DNA of 64,000 bases from Bradyrhizobium septentrionale (GTDB taxonomy: Bacteria; Pseudomonadota; Alphaproteobacteria; Rhizobiales; Xanthobacteraceae). This document shows positions 54,487-63,173 of the stretch, piece by piece. The position numbers were made by a program, and so were the translations under genes. Position 1 is the first letter of the stretch. Every line of letters starts with the position of its first letter. Location of the stretch: assembly GCF_011516645.4 (NCBI RefSeq), contig NZ_CP088285.1:5908501-5972500 (forward strand), in the 5' to 3' direction. The notes beneath the pieces were generated by a model. It saw only the letters and a program-made list of their open reading frames with translations, was not told where the DNA came from and ran no database searches.

Positions 54487-55482
54487 TCATGCCGGAACGG
54501 CGGCGGCGGCATTGTTGACGGCGTGGCAGGCGACGCCATCGATCAGTTCCGGCGTCCTCTCACGGCAGAGATCGAAGGCGAGCGGACAGCGCGGGTTGAA
54601 CGCGCAACCCGGCGGCGGATCGATCGGGTTTGGAATCTCACCCTTGACCGGGATGCGCTGGCGCCCGGACATCGCCAAATCTGGAACCGCGCCGAGCAGC
54701 ATCCTGGTGTAGGGCATAAGCGGGGTCTCGAACAGTTTTCGGCCCTCCGCGATCTCGACGATGCGGCCGAGATACATCACGCCGATCCGGCTCGCCATAT
54801 GGCGGACCACCGCGAGATTGTGGCTGATGAAGAGATAGGTCAGGCCGAACTTGTCCTGCAAATCGCGCATCAGATTGAGGATCTGCGCCTGCACGGAGAC
54901 GTCGAGCGCCGAGGTCGGCTCATCGCAGACGATGAACTCCGCCTCGGACGCCAGCGCGCGGGCGATCGCGATGCGCTGGCGTTGGCCGCCGGAAAATTCG
55001 TGCGGGAATTTTTGGCCGTCGTCGGGGTGCAGGCCGACCAGCGAGAGCAACTCGCCGACCCGGGCCTTGATGTCGCGCTCGCCCTGGATCAGGTCGAAGG
55101 CGCGGATCGGCTCGGCGACGATGGCGGCGACCCGGTAACGCGGATTGAGGCTCGCATAGGGGTCCTGAAAAACCATCTGGATGCGCCGGCGCAGCCGGCG
55201 GCGCGCCTGGGCCTGCCGCGGATCGGTCATCGAGACGCCGTCGATAACGACTTCGCCCGAGCTCGGCGGCAGCAGGCCGACGACCATGCGCGCAACCGTG
55301 GTCTTGCCGGAGCCGGATTCGCCGACCAGTGCAAAGGTCTCGCCGCGCTTGATGTCGAAGCTGACGCCGTCGACGGCCTTCAGGAATTCGAGATGGCCGC
55401 CCTCGATCACGCGATTGAGCCACGGCTTCGAGACGTCGAAGACACGGCGCAGGCTCTTGACCTCGATCAGCGCCGTGCTCAT
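54487..55482 (-). CDS. Peptide-type ABC ATPase, DppF/OppF family (importer B)
   Basis: A 331-residue ATPase. Walker A GESGSGKTT near residues 53-61, signature FSGGQRQR, Walker B FIVCDEPTSALDV and the C-terminal CAFNPRCPLAFDLC motif. Start ATG 55482 overlaps the stop of the DppD-type gene by four bases. It is the last gene of importer B; the GGT-family gene follows after about 110 bases. Confidence 0.92.
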   Translation of the reverse strand: MSTALIEVKSLRRVFDVSKPWLNRVIEGGHLEFLKAVDGVSFDIKRGETFALVGESGSGKTTVARMVVGLLPPSSGEVVIDGVSMTDPRQAQARRRLRRRIQMVFQDPYASLNPRYRVAAIVAEPIRAFDLIQGERDIKARVGELLSLVGLHPDDGQKFPHEFSGGQRQRIAIARALASEAEFIVCDEPTSALDVSVQAQILNLMRDLQDKFGLTYLFISHNLAVVRHMASRIGVMYLGRIVEIAEGRKLFETPLMPYTRMLLGAVPDLAMSGRQRIPVKGEIPNPIDPPPGCAFNPRCPLAFDLCRERTPELIDGVACHAVNNAAAAVPA

Positions 55483-56462
55483 GCCGCCGTCTCCTTTGCG
55501 GGCTCGAACAGATGGCAGGCGACGGATTGTGTGCCTTGGCGGATCGGTTCGGGCCGCTCGATGCGGCAGCGATCGAACGCGAACGCGCAGCGCGGATTGA
55601 ACGGGCAACCCGGCGGGATCGCAGACAGCCGCGGCATCGCGCCCGGGATCTGCACCAGCCGCTTGTCCTCGCCCGCGAGCGTCGGGATCGCGCCCATCAG
55701 GCCCTTGGCGTAGGGATGCAGCGGATTGCGCACCACCTCCTGCACCGGGCCGATCTCGGCGATGCGGCCGGAATACATCACCGCGACGCGGTCGCAGGTT
55801 TCGGCGATCACGCCCATGTCGTGGGTCACCAGCATCACGGCGGTGCCATGGTCGCGGCCGAGCCGCTTGATCAGCGCGATGATCTGCGCCTGCACGGAGA
55901 CATCGAGCGCGGTGGTCGGCTCGTCGGCGATGATCAGCTCGGGCTCGGCGCAGATCGCAAGCGCGATGACGACGCGCTGGCGCATGCCGCCGGAGAATTC
56001 GTGCGGGTATCCGTCGATGCGCTTCTCCGGCGCGGGAATGCCGACCTCGGCCAATAGATCGATGGCGCGCCTGCGTGCGGCGCTTTCGCTGAGATTGGTG
56101 TGGGTGCGGATGGTCTCAATGATCTGGTCGCCGATCCGGTAGAGCGGATTGAGGCTGGTCAGCGGATCCTGGAAGATCATGCCGATCCGCTTGCCCCTGA
56201 CGCGGCGGATCTCCTCCGGCGGAAGATGGTCGATCCGGGTGCCCGACAGCTCGATCTCGCCGCCGGAGATCCGGCCGGGCGGATCGATCAGTCCGATTAC
56301 CGCCAGGCCCGTGACCGATTTGCCGGCGCCGGATTCGCCGACCACGCCAAGCACCTCGCCCTTGGCGATGTCGAACGACACGCCGTTGATGGCGCGCAAG
56401 GTCGCGCGGCGGGTGACGAACTCCACCTCGAGGTTGCGCACGGAGAGGACGGGTTTGGTCAT
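55479..56462 (-). CDS. Peptide-type ABC ATPase, DppD/OppD family (importer B)
   Basis: A 327-residue ATPase. Walker A GESGAGKSV near residues 43-51, signature FSGGMRQR, Walker B LIIADEPTTALDV and the C-terminal CPFNPRCAFAFDRC motif. Start ATG 56462 overlaps the permease stop. Compared with the importer A equivalent it is clearly diverged, so the two transporters are not a recent duplication. Confidence 0.92.
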   Translation of the reverse strand: MTKPVLSVRNLEVEFVTRRATLRAINGVSFDIAKGEVLGVVGESGAGKSVTGLAVIGLIDPPGRISGGEIELSGTRIDHLPPEEIRRVRGKRIGMIFQDPLTSLNPLYRIGDQIIETIRTHTNLSESAARRRAIDLLAEVGIPAPEKRIDGYPHEFSGGMRQRVVIALAICAEPELIIADEPTTALDVSVQAQIIALIKRLGRDHGTAVMLVTHDMGVIAETCDRVAVMYSGRIAEIGPVQEVVRNPLHPYAKGLMGAIPTLAGEDKRLVQIPGAMPRLSAIPPGCPFNPRCAFAFDRCRIERPEPIRQGTQSVACHLFEPAKETAA

Positions 56463-57421
56463 CGGAGCTTCGGATTGAGGGCGTCGCGCAGCCAGTCGCC
56501 GACGAGGTTGATGGACAGGATCAGGCCCGCCAGCGCAATGCCCGGGAAGGCGACGATCCACCATTCGCCGGCAAACAAATAGTTGTTGCCGATCCGGATC
56601 AGGGTGCCGAGCGATGGCATGGTGTCGGGCATGCCGGCGCCGAGGAACGACAGCGTCGCCTCGGTGATGATCGCGAGCGCCAGATTGATGGTGGCGATGA
56701 CGAGAATCGGACCCATCGTGTTCGGCAGCACGTGCCGCAGCATGATCGTCGGCGCCGGCAGCCCGATCAGCTGCGCCGCCGCCACATAATCCCTGTTCTT
56801 CTCGACCATCACCGAACCGCGCACGGTGCGGGCATATTGCACCCAGAAACTGAGTCCGATCGCGATGATCAGCACGCCGAGCGTGCTCATCTCGTCGAGC
56901 CGGTTGCCGAGCAGTGACTTGGCGACGCCGTTGACCAACAGCGCGATCAGGATCGCCGGGAAGGTGAGCTGCACGTCGGCGATCCGCATGATGACGCTGT
57001 CGACCGCGCCGCCGAAATATCCGGCGACCAGCCCGAGCGCGATGCCGAGCGCGCCGGCGAAGACGACGCCGGCGACGCCGACCGCAAGCGAGATGCGCAG
57101 GCCGTAGAGGATCGCGGACAGCACGTCGCGGCCCTGCTCGTCGGTGCCGAGCAGGAAGGGGCTTTGGCCGTCGGCGGTCCACAGTGGTGCGATCCGCGAG
57201 TTGATCAGCTGCAGCTGCGCCGGATCGAACGGGTTCTGCACCGCCAGCCACGACGCGAAGAGCGCCAGCAGGAAAAACAGTAGCGTGATCACGGCGGCGA
57301 CCATCGTCAGCCGGGAACGGCGGAACGAATAGAAGATGTCGCTGTCAAGCGCGCGCCTGAACCAGCCGGCCGGTGCGTGCGAGTGATCTTCAGGGCGATG
57401 GGGGACGACGGCGTCGGACAT
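56459..57421 (-). CDS. Peptide-type ABC permease DppC family (importer B)
   Basis: A 320-residue permease with the OppC N-terminal domain (RRSRLTMVAAVITLLFF) and an unusually long periplasmic loop before the second helix (about residues 60-90, QLQLINSRIAPLWTADGQSP). The EAA loop is RDYVAAAQLIGLPAPTIMLRH. It overlaps the next gene by four bases and pairs with the DppB-type protein encoded 11 bases upstream. Confidence 0.9.
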   Translation of the reverse strand: MSDAVVPHRPEDHSHAPAGWFRRALDSDIFYSFRRSRLTMVAAVITLLFFLLALFASWLAVQNPFDPAQLQLINSRIAPLWTADGQSPFLLGTDEQGRDVLSAILYGLRISLAVGVAGVVFAGALGIALGLVAGYFGGAVDSVIMRIADVQLTFPAILIALLVNGVAKSLLGNRLDEMSTLGVLIIAIGLSFWVQYARTVRGSVMVEKNRDYVAAAQLIGLPAPTIMLRHVLPNTMGPILVIATINLALAIITEATLSFLGAGMPDTMPSLGTLIRIGNNYLFAGEWWIVAFPGIALAGLILSINLVGDWLRDALNPKLR

Positions 57422-57432
57422 CGGTCAGCCCC

Positions 57433-58413
57433 TCACGCCGCGCGGCCGACAGTCGACCGCAAGCGCGGATCGACCACGGTATAGAGGATGTCGACCACGA
57501 GATTGATGGTGACGAAGATCAGCGAGACCATCAACAGATACGCGGCCATGATCGGGATATCGACGTTTTGCACGGCCTGTACGAACAGAAGTCCCATGCC
57601 CGGCCATTGGAACACGGTTTCCGTAATGATCGAGAAAGCAATAACCGAGCCAAACTGCAGGCCGGCGACCGTGATCACCGGGACCAGGGTATTCTTCAGC
57701 GCATGGCCGAAATGAATAGCGCGCGTGGTCAGACCGCGGGCGCGGGCGAAGCGGATATAGTCGGTCCGTAGCACTTCCAGCATTTCGGCGCGCACCAGCC
57801 GCATGATCAGGGTCATCTGGAACAGCCCGAGCGTGATCGACGGCATGATCAGCGCTTTCAGGCCGGAAACGGTCAGCAGTCCGGTGGTCCACCAGCCGAG
57901 CTTCACCACCTCGCCGCGGCCGAAGGAGGGCAGCCAGCCCAGCGTCACAGCGAACAGATAGATCAGCAGGATGCCGATCAGGAAGGTCGGCAGCGAAATG
58001 CCGATCAGCGATATCGCCTGGAATAATTTGGCGAGCACGGTGTCACGGCGCAGCGCCGAATAGACCCCCATCAGGATGCCGGCCACCATGGCGAACAGCG
58101 TCGCGCAGATCGCAAGCTCCAGCGTCGCCGGCAGCCGCTCCGCCAGCAGCGAGGAGACCGGCAGGCGGAACTGGTAGGACACGCCGAACTTGAACTGCAC
58201 GGCATTGATGAAATAGCGGCCGAACTGCACCAGCACGGGATCGTCGAGGCCGAGCGATTGCCGTATCTCGGCGCGCTGCGCGGCCGAGGTGTCGATCGAG
58301 ACGATCTGGTTCACCGGGTCGCCGGCAAAGCGGAACATCGAGAACGCAATGACGCCCACGGCGAGCATGACGCCGATCGCCTGCAGCACGCGACGAAGAG
58401 TGAAAGCCAGCAT
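57433..58413 (-). CDS. Peptide-type ABC permease DppB family (importer B)
   Basis: A 326-residue permease with the DppB N-terminus (MLAFTLRRVLQAIGVMLAVG), about six hydrophobic segments and the EAA loop TDYIRFARARGLTTRAIHFG. Start ATG 58413. It is separated from the binding-protein gene by 115 bases that contain a strong hairpin. Confidence 0.9.
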   Translation of the reverse strand: MLAFTLRRVLQAIGVMLAVGVIAFSMFRFAGDPVNQIVSIDTSAAQRAEIRQSLGLDDPVLVQFGRYFINAVQFKFGVSYQFRLPVSSLLAERLPATLELAICATLFAMVAGILMGVYSALRRDTVLAKLFQAISLIGISLPTFLIGILLIYLFAVTLGWLPSFGRGEVVKLGWWTTGLLTVSGLKALIMPSITLGLFQMTLIMRLVRAEMLEVLRTDYIRFARARGLTTRAIHFGHALKNTLVPVITVAGLQFGSVIAFSIITETVFQWPGMGLLFVQAVQNVDIPIMAAYLLMVSLIFVTINLVVDILYTVVDPRLRSTVGRAA

Positions 58414-58484
58414 CTCTACCTTTCACTGCTCTTGGCACTTGTCAGTACACTCGGCACGCGGCATTGCGCGCCCGGAAAGCAAGA

Positions 58485-58512
58485 GGTCCCGGAAGCAGGG
58501 GCTTCCGGGACC
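58485..58512 (-). repeat. Perfect hairpin between binding-protein and permease genes
   Basis: Twelve-base perfect arms GGTCCCGGAAGC (58485-58496) and GCTTCCGGGACC (58501-58512) around an AGGG loop, 17 bases after the binding-protein stop (minus strand). There is no T-run, so it is more likely a message-stabilising or attenuating stem, as in the malE-malF gap, than a full terminator. Confidence 0.7.
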
Positions 58513-58528
58513 CAATTCACTGCAACCA

Positions 58529-60127
58529 CTATTCACCCTGTTTGGTCGCCCAGTAAAGCAGCACCTGGTTGTCCGCACGCTGGGTCAGCTTGACCTTCTT
58601 GGATACGCCCCATGCCAGCGACTGCTGGTGCAGCGGGATGTAGCCGTACTCCTTGATGACGATCTCGTAGGCCTGCTTGATCAGCTGGTTGCGCTTGGCG
58701 TCGTCGGGCTCGACCAGAACCTTGTCGGTCAGCGCGTCGACCTCCTTGCTGCAGTAGCCGCCCAGATTGGCTTCACCCCTCGTGGAATCCTTCGGGTCGG
58801 GGCGGCAGCCGAAAATGTCGTGCAGCACGTTGTGGGAATCCGAGGTCGCCGGCGTCCAGCCGAGCATGAAGAACGAGGTCTGGTAGCCGCCGGGCTTCAG
58901 CACCTTGGCGAAATACTGCGCCTTCGGCTGCGCCAGCAGGTTCACCTTGATGCCGATGCGCGCCAGCATGCCGACCACCGCCTGGCAGATCGCGGCGTCG
59001 TTGACGTAACGGTCGTTCGGGCAATCCATCGTGACTTCGAAGCCGTTCGGATAGCCGGCGTCGGCGAGCAGCTTCTTGGCACCATCCGGATCGAGCTTCG
59101 GCCGGGTGAACTCCTTCGACAGCGGATAGAGCTCGGGGGCGATCATCAGCGTCGAGGGCGTCGACATGCCGCGCATGACGCGGGTCTTGATCAGATCGAC
59201 GTCGATCGTCTTGTAGAAGGCCTCGCGGACGCGGATGTCCTTGAACGGGTTCTTGCCCTTGATATTGGAGAACAGCAGCTCATCGCGCGCCATGTCCATG
59301 CCGATGAAGATGGTGCGGATCTCCGGCCCGGTCAGGACGGTCGCGGTGCCGCTCGAATTGACGCGCTGGATGTCCTGGATCGGAACCGGCTCGATGACGT
59401 CGACTTCGCCCGAGAGCAGCGCGGCGACGCGGGTGGCATCGGATGCGATCGGGGTGAAGATAATTTCCTTGAGATTGTGCTCCGGCTTGCGCCAGTAGTC
59501 CGGGTAGACCTTGAAGACGGTCTTGACGCCGGGCTGGTGGCTCTCGATCGTGAAGGGGCCAGTGCCGTTCTCGTGCAGCGTCGCGTAGCTCGGGGTGGTC
59601 GCGGAGGCCGGCGTCGGTGCGACGGCGTTGTTCTCCTCGCACCACTTCTTGTCCATGATGTACCAGCCATCCCATTGCGCGGTCAGGATGGGATTGGGTG
59701 AGTCCAGCGTCACGTCGACCGTGTAGTCGTCGACCTTGGTGAACTTGGCGTCGGCCGGGACGTTGCTGAGGAAGTTGGAGCCCTTGGCGCGGACGCGTTC
59801 GGCGGAAAACAGCACGTCGTCGGCGGTGAAGGGGTCGCCATTGTGAAATTTCACGCCCTTGCGCAGATGAAAGCGCCATTGAGTCGGGCTCAGTATTTCC
59901 CAGCTCTCCGCCAGTGCCGGGATGATCTTCAGGTCCTTGTCGCGCGCAACCAGTCCCTCATAGACATGGCCATGATGCGCGATCGTCGTGGTTTCCTTCA
60001 GTGTGTAGGGATCCAGCGACTTGAGCTCGCCCTGGTTGGCATATTTCAACGTCTGGGCCGATACCGGCAAAGCAAAGGCAACGAGTGCGACGGCAGCCGC
60101 CGCAAACAAACTCCAACGTACCGACAT
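58529..60127 (-). CDS. Peptide-type ABC substrate-binding protein (importer B)
   Basis: A 532-residue family-5 binding protein, first gene of the array. Signal peptide residues 1-24 (cleaved after VSAQ), then LKYANQGELKSLDPYTLKE, HLRKGVKFHNGDPFTADDV and YPDYWRKPEHNLKEI. Start ATG 60127. A pair of cysteines (CRPDPKDSTRGEANLGGYC) near residues 455-473 may form a disulfide. Ligand is a peptide or small amide; context suggests a gamma-glutamyl compound. Confidence 0.9.
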   Translation of the reverse strand: MSVRWSLFAAAAVALVAFALPVSAQTLKYANQGELKSLDPYTLKETTTIAHHGHVYEGLVARDKDLKIIPALAESWEILSPTQWRFHLRKGVKFHNGDPFTADDVLFSAERVRAKGSNFLSNVPADAKFTKVDDYTVDVTLDSPNPILTAQWDGWYIMDKKWCEENNAVAPTPASATTPSYATLHENGTGPFTIESHQPGVKTVFKVYPDYWRKPEHNLKEIIFTPIASDATRVAALLSGEVDVIEPVPIQDIQRVNSSGTATVLTGPEIRTIFIGMDMARDELLFSNIKGKNPFKDIRVREAFYKTIDVDLIKTRVMRGMSTPSTLMIAPELYPLSKEFTRPKLDPDGAKKLLADAGYPNGFEVTMDCPNDRYVNDAAICQAVVGMLARIGIKVNLLAQPKAQYFAKVLKPGGYQTSFFMLGWTPATSDSHNVLHDIFGCRPDPKDSTRGEANLGGYCSKEVDALTDKVLVEPDDAKRNQLIKQAYEIVIKEYGYIPLHQQSLAWGVSKKVKLTQRADNQVLLYWATKQGE

Positions 60128-60503
60128 GTGATCCCGCGTCCCCGTTTTTGTCCGCCGGCTGCTTTGTCCGGCTGGTATTATTGGCCATGTTGCCAGAGTT
60201 TGCAGGCCACGCAAGCGCGATTTCCCAAAGGGTTAACCGGTTTGCGCGGGTGCAGCGCAATGAACAGGATCGTGAGAATAGGCGGTCGGCGCGAACGCGT
60301 GACATTCGACTTTCGGAGTGCCGTATTGGCCGCAATGGCGATCACCGGCGGCCGCCGTTTGCGCCGGCCACGGGTGAACGGTTTAGTTGACCATAACGGA
60401 TGATTGAGGCCGACTGTACCTCGGGGCAGATACGGCTCGCTTGCGTGACTCCCCCCGTCGCGGTGATACTGAGGCGGGCCAGGCGCATTTGAGGAGGCGG
60501 GAT
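60128..60503. other. Intergenic promoter region of two divergent transcripts
   Basis: About 376 bases between the importer array and the DUF6489 gene. No gene is supported. No clear palindromic operator was seen. GAGGAGGCGG just before 60,504 is a strong ribosome-binding site for the DUF6489 gene. Confidence 0.4.
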
Positions 60504-60752
60504 ATGAAAGTCAACGTCGAGATAGATTGTACGCCCCTTGAAGCGCGGCAGTTCTTCGGCCTGCCGGATGTGGCGCCGATGCAGAACGCAGTGATGGACA
60601 AGCTGCAGCAGCAGATGCTGTCGAACATTGACAAGATTTCACCGGAATCGCTGATGCAGAGCTGGTTCACCTTCGATCCCAAGCTCGCTGAGCGCTTCCA
60701 GGACATGTTCGTGGCGATGGCCGGCTTCGGCAGCACGGCCAAGAAGAAGTAG
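60504..60752 (+). CDS. DUF6489-family small protein
   Basis: An 82-residue protein starting MKVNVEIDCTPLEARQFFG, followed by GLPDVAPMQNAVMDKLQQQM and WFTFDPKLAERFQDMFVAM; helical and acidic/amphipathic, ending AKKK. Start ATG 60504 has GAGGAGGCGGGAT upstream. The family is uncharacterised. It overlaps the alpha/beta-hydrolase start by one base (TAGTG), so it is coupled to a lipid-type gene. Its size and helices recall small phasin-like granule proteins, but this is inference only. Confidence 0.75.
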   Translation: MKVNVEIDCTPLEARQFFGLPDVAPMQNAVMDKLQQQMLSNIDKISPESLMQSWFTFDPKLAERFQDMFVAMAGFGSTAKKK

Positions 60753-61552
60753 TGACCGACATGGACAGGAGCGTCGATGGGACCGGACGCCGGCTGCGCC
60801 CGCCAAGCCTGTTCCTGATGCTGGCGGAAGCGCGCGGCGTGCTCGAGCTCAATTCGAGCCTGCTGCTCTCGCCGCTGCTGCTGCAGGCGCCGAAGGGCGA
60901 CGGTCATCCGGTGCTGACGCTGCCGGGCTTCCTGGCCAGCGACCTTTCGATGGCGCCGATGCGGCGCTATCTGAAGGAGCTCGGCTACGACGCATACGCC
61001 TGGAACATGGGCCGCAATTTCGGCGGCATCGCCTCCAGGCGCGATGCGCTGCGCGACCTCGTGAAGCGGATACACGAGGCTTCCGGGCGCAAGGTCTCGA
61101 TCATCGGCTGGAGCCTCGGCGGCGTCTACGCACGCGACCTGGCGTCGCAGATGCCGGAGCTGGTGCGCTCCATTATCACGCTGGGCAGCCCGTTCGCCGA
61201 CGACATCCGCGCCACCAATGCGACACGGCTCTATGAGCTGTTGTCCGGTGAGGGGGTGGACGACATCCCCGAGATCCGCGCCGCGATCGCCGGCGACATG
61301 CCGGTGCCGACAACTTCGATCTATTCCCGCACCGACGGCATCGTGAACTGGCGGACCTCGCGGCTGCGGCCTTCGGCCACCGCCGAGAACATCGAGGTGC
61401 ATTTCGCCAGCCATCTCGGCCTCGGCGTCAACCCCGCAGCCTTGTGGGCGATCGCGAACCGGCTGGCGCAGCCGGAAGGGGAGTTCCGGCATTTTGACCG
61501 GTCGGGCCCCTTTGCCATTGCCTACGGGGCGGCAGAACAGGCACTATCCTAA
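60752..61552 (+). CDS. Alpha/beta-hydrolase (lipase/esterase-like)
   Basis: A 266-residue alpha/beta hydrolase. The nucleophile elbow is GWSLGG with Ser121; HPVLTLPGFLASDLS gives the oxyanion segment; a candidate catalytic His is in HFASHLGLGVNP. Start GTG 60752 overlaps the DUF6489 stop; ATG 60761 is an alternative. It lies 59 bases before the WS/DGAT acyltransferase. It may hydrolyse a fatty ester; the order DUF6489-hydrolase-WS/DGAT suggests turnover and synthesis of neutral lipid. Confidence 0.8.
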   Translation: MTDMDRSVDGTGRRLRPPSLFLMLAEARGVLELNSSLLLSPLLLQAPKGDGHPVLTLPGFLASDLSMAPMRRYLKELGYDAYAWNMGRNFGGIASRRDALRDLVKRIHEASGRKVSIIGWSLGGVYARDLASQMPELVRSIITLGSPFADDIRATNATRLYELLSGEGVDDIPEIRAAIAGDMPVPTTSIYSRTDGIVNWRTSRLRPSATAENIEVHFASHLGLGVNPAALWAIANRLAQPEGEFRHFDRSGPFAIAYGAAEQALS

Positions 61553-61611
61553 ACCAGACGACGAGAAGCGCCGCCAAGGCGCCCGCGTCAATTTGCTCTC
61601 GGGAGGAGATC

Positions 61612-63162
61612 ATGAGCGACGCCAAGAAGCTGTCCTCGTTGGACGCATCGTTTCTCTATCTGGAAACGCCGGAAATGCCGATGCATGTTGGCAGCATGGC
61701 GATCTTCCGCCTGCCCGATGGCTACAAGGGCGACTTCTTCGAGGAGTTTAAGGCGATGATCGCCTCGCGGCTGCACGTTGCGCCGATCCTCAAGGCGCGC
61801 CTGCAGAAGGCGCCGCTCGACATCGATCATCCGTCCTGGGTCGAGGACGACCAGTTCGACATCGACCGCCATATCTTCCGCGCCAGCCTGCCCGCGCCGC
61901 GCGACCGCGCCACGCTGGAGCGGATCGTCGGCTGGATGCACGCCAAGCTGTTGAACCGCGCCCGCCCGCTCTGGGAGTTCTACGTCTTCGAGGGCATGAA
62001 GGACAACGAGATCGGGCTCTATTCCAAGATGCACCACGCCTGCATCGACGGCGGCGCCGGTGCGGCGCTGACCAGCATGATCTACGATTTGACGCCGGTG
62101 CCGCGGCAGATCGATCCGCCGAGCGCGAAAAAGGTCGCGCAGGAGCCGCGCGACATCGCGGCCAATCTGATCGACGCCTATCAGCAGCTCTGGACCCAGC
62201 CGTTCGAGGCGGCCGCCGCCGCGCAGAAGAGCCTGGAACTGCCGCGCTCTGGCAAGAGCGATCTCGGCTCGATCCTGTTCGACAATGCCATGTTCCAGAT
62301 CGAGAGCGCGGTGAAATTCGCCGGCTCGATGCCGACCGTGCTCAAGAGCCTGTCCGACGTCGTCGCCAAGGTCGCCGATCCCAGGTCGCGCGAGAGCCTG
62401 CAGGCGATGGCCTCGCCTCCGACCATTCTCAACAAGGCGATCTCGTCCGAGCGCAGCTTCGCAGGCACCTCGATCTCGCTGTCGCGCGCCAAGGCGCTGG
62501 CGAAGGCCTCGGGCGGCAAGCTCAACGACGTCGTGCTGGCGCTCGCCTCCGGCGTGGTGCGGCGTTATCTGATCAGCCAGGGCGCGCTGCCGAACAAGTC
62601 GTTGACGGCCGGTGTGCCGATCTCGCTGCGCGAGGAGGGTAATGCCGAATCCAACAACCAGGTGTTCGGCATGATCTGCTCGATCGCGACCGATATCGAG
62701 GATCCCAAGAAGCGGCTCGAAACCATCATCGCACAGTCCACCAAGTCCAAGGAGATGTCGCATCCGCTGCGCGCCCTGGTGCCGCAGGTCTCCAACATCT
62801 CGCTGTTGGGCGCGCCGATCGTGGTGCAGATTCTGGCGCTGCTCTACAGCCGCTCCGACCTCTCCAACGTGCTGCCGCCGGCGACCAATATCACGGTGTC
62901 GAACGTGCCGGGGCCGCGGCAGACGCTCTACGCGGCGGGTGCGGAGCTGCTGCACATCTTCCCGGTTTCGATCTCGACCCATGGCGTCGCGCTCAACATC
63001 ACGGTGCAGAGCTATCGCGATCAGCTTGATTTCGGCTTCATTGTCGGTGCCAACATCATTCCTCATGTGCAGGTGATGTGCGACATGCTGCCGCTCGAAT
63101 TCGATGCACTCGAGGCGGCGTTCGCGCCCCCGCCTGCCGACATCAAGGGCGCGGCCGAATAG
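61612..63162 (+). CDS. WS/DGAT-type wax ester synthase/acyl-CoA:diacylglycerol acyltransferase
   Basis: A 516-residue acyltransferase. The catalytic motif HHACIDG (HHxxxDG) is at residues 141-147. The family N-terminus LSSLDASFLYLETPEMPMHVG and the C-terminal segment NITVSNVPGPRQTLYAAGAE are conserved. Start ATG 61612 after GGGAGGAGATC. It joins acyl-CoA to fatty alcohol or diacylglycerol to make storage wax or triacylglycerol. The DUF6489 and hydrolase genes before it and an epoxide hydrolase after it are on the same strand. Confidence 0.9.
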   Translation: MSDAKKLSSLDASFLYLETPEMPMHVGSMAIFRLPDGYKGDFFEEFKAMIASRLHVAPILKARLQKAPLDIDHPSWVEDDQFDIDRHIFRASLPAPRDRATLERIVGWMHAKLLNRARPLWEFYVFEGMKDNEIGLYSKMHHACIDGGAGAALTSMIYDLTPVPRQIDPPSAKKVAQEPRDIAANLIDAYQQLWTQPFEAAAAAQKSLELPRSGKSDLGSILFDNAMFQIESAVKFAGSMPTVLKSLSDVVAKVADPRSRESLQAMASPPTILNKAISSERSFAGTSISLSRAKALAKASGGKLNDVVLALASGVVRRYLISQGALPNKSLTAGVPISLREEGNAESNNQVFGMICSIATDIEDPKKRLETIIAQSTKSKEMSHPLRALVPQVSNISLLGAPIVVQILALLYSRSDLSNVLPPATNITVSNVPGPRQTLYAAGAELLHIFPVSISTHGVALNITVQSYRDQLDFGFIVGANIIPHVQVMCDMLPLEFDALEAAFAPPPADIKGAAE

Positions 63163-63173
63163 GATTTCCGTCC

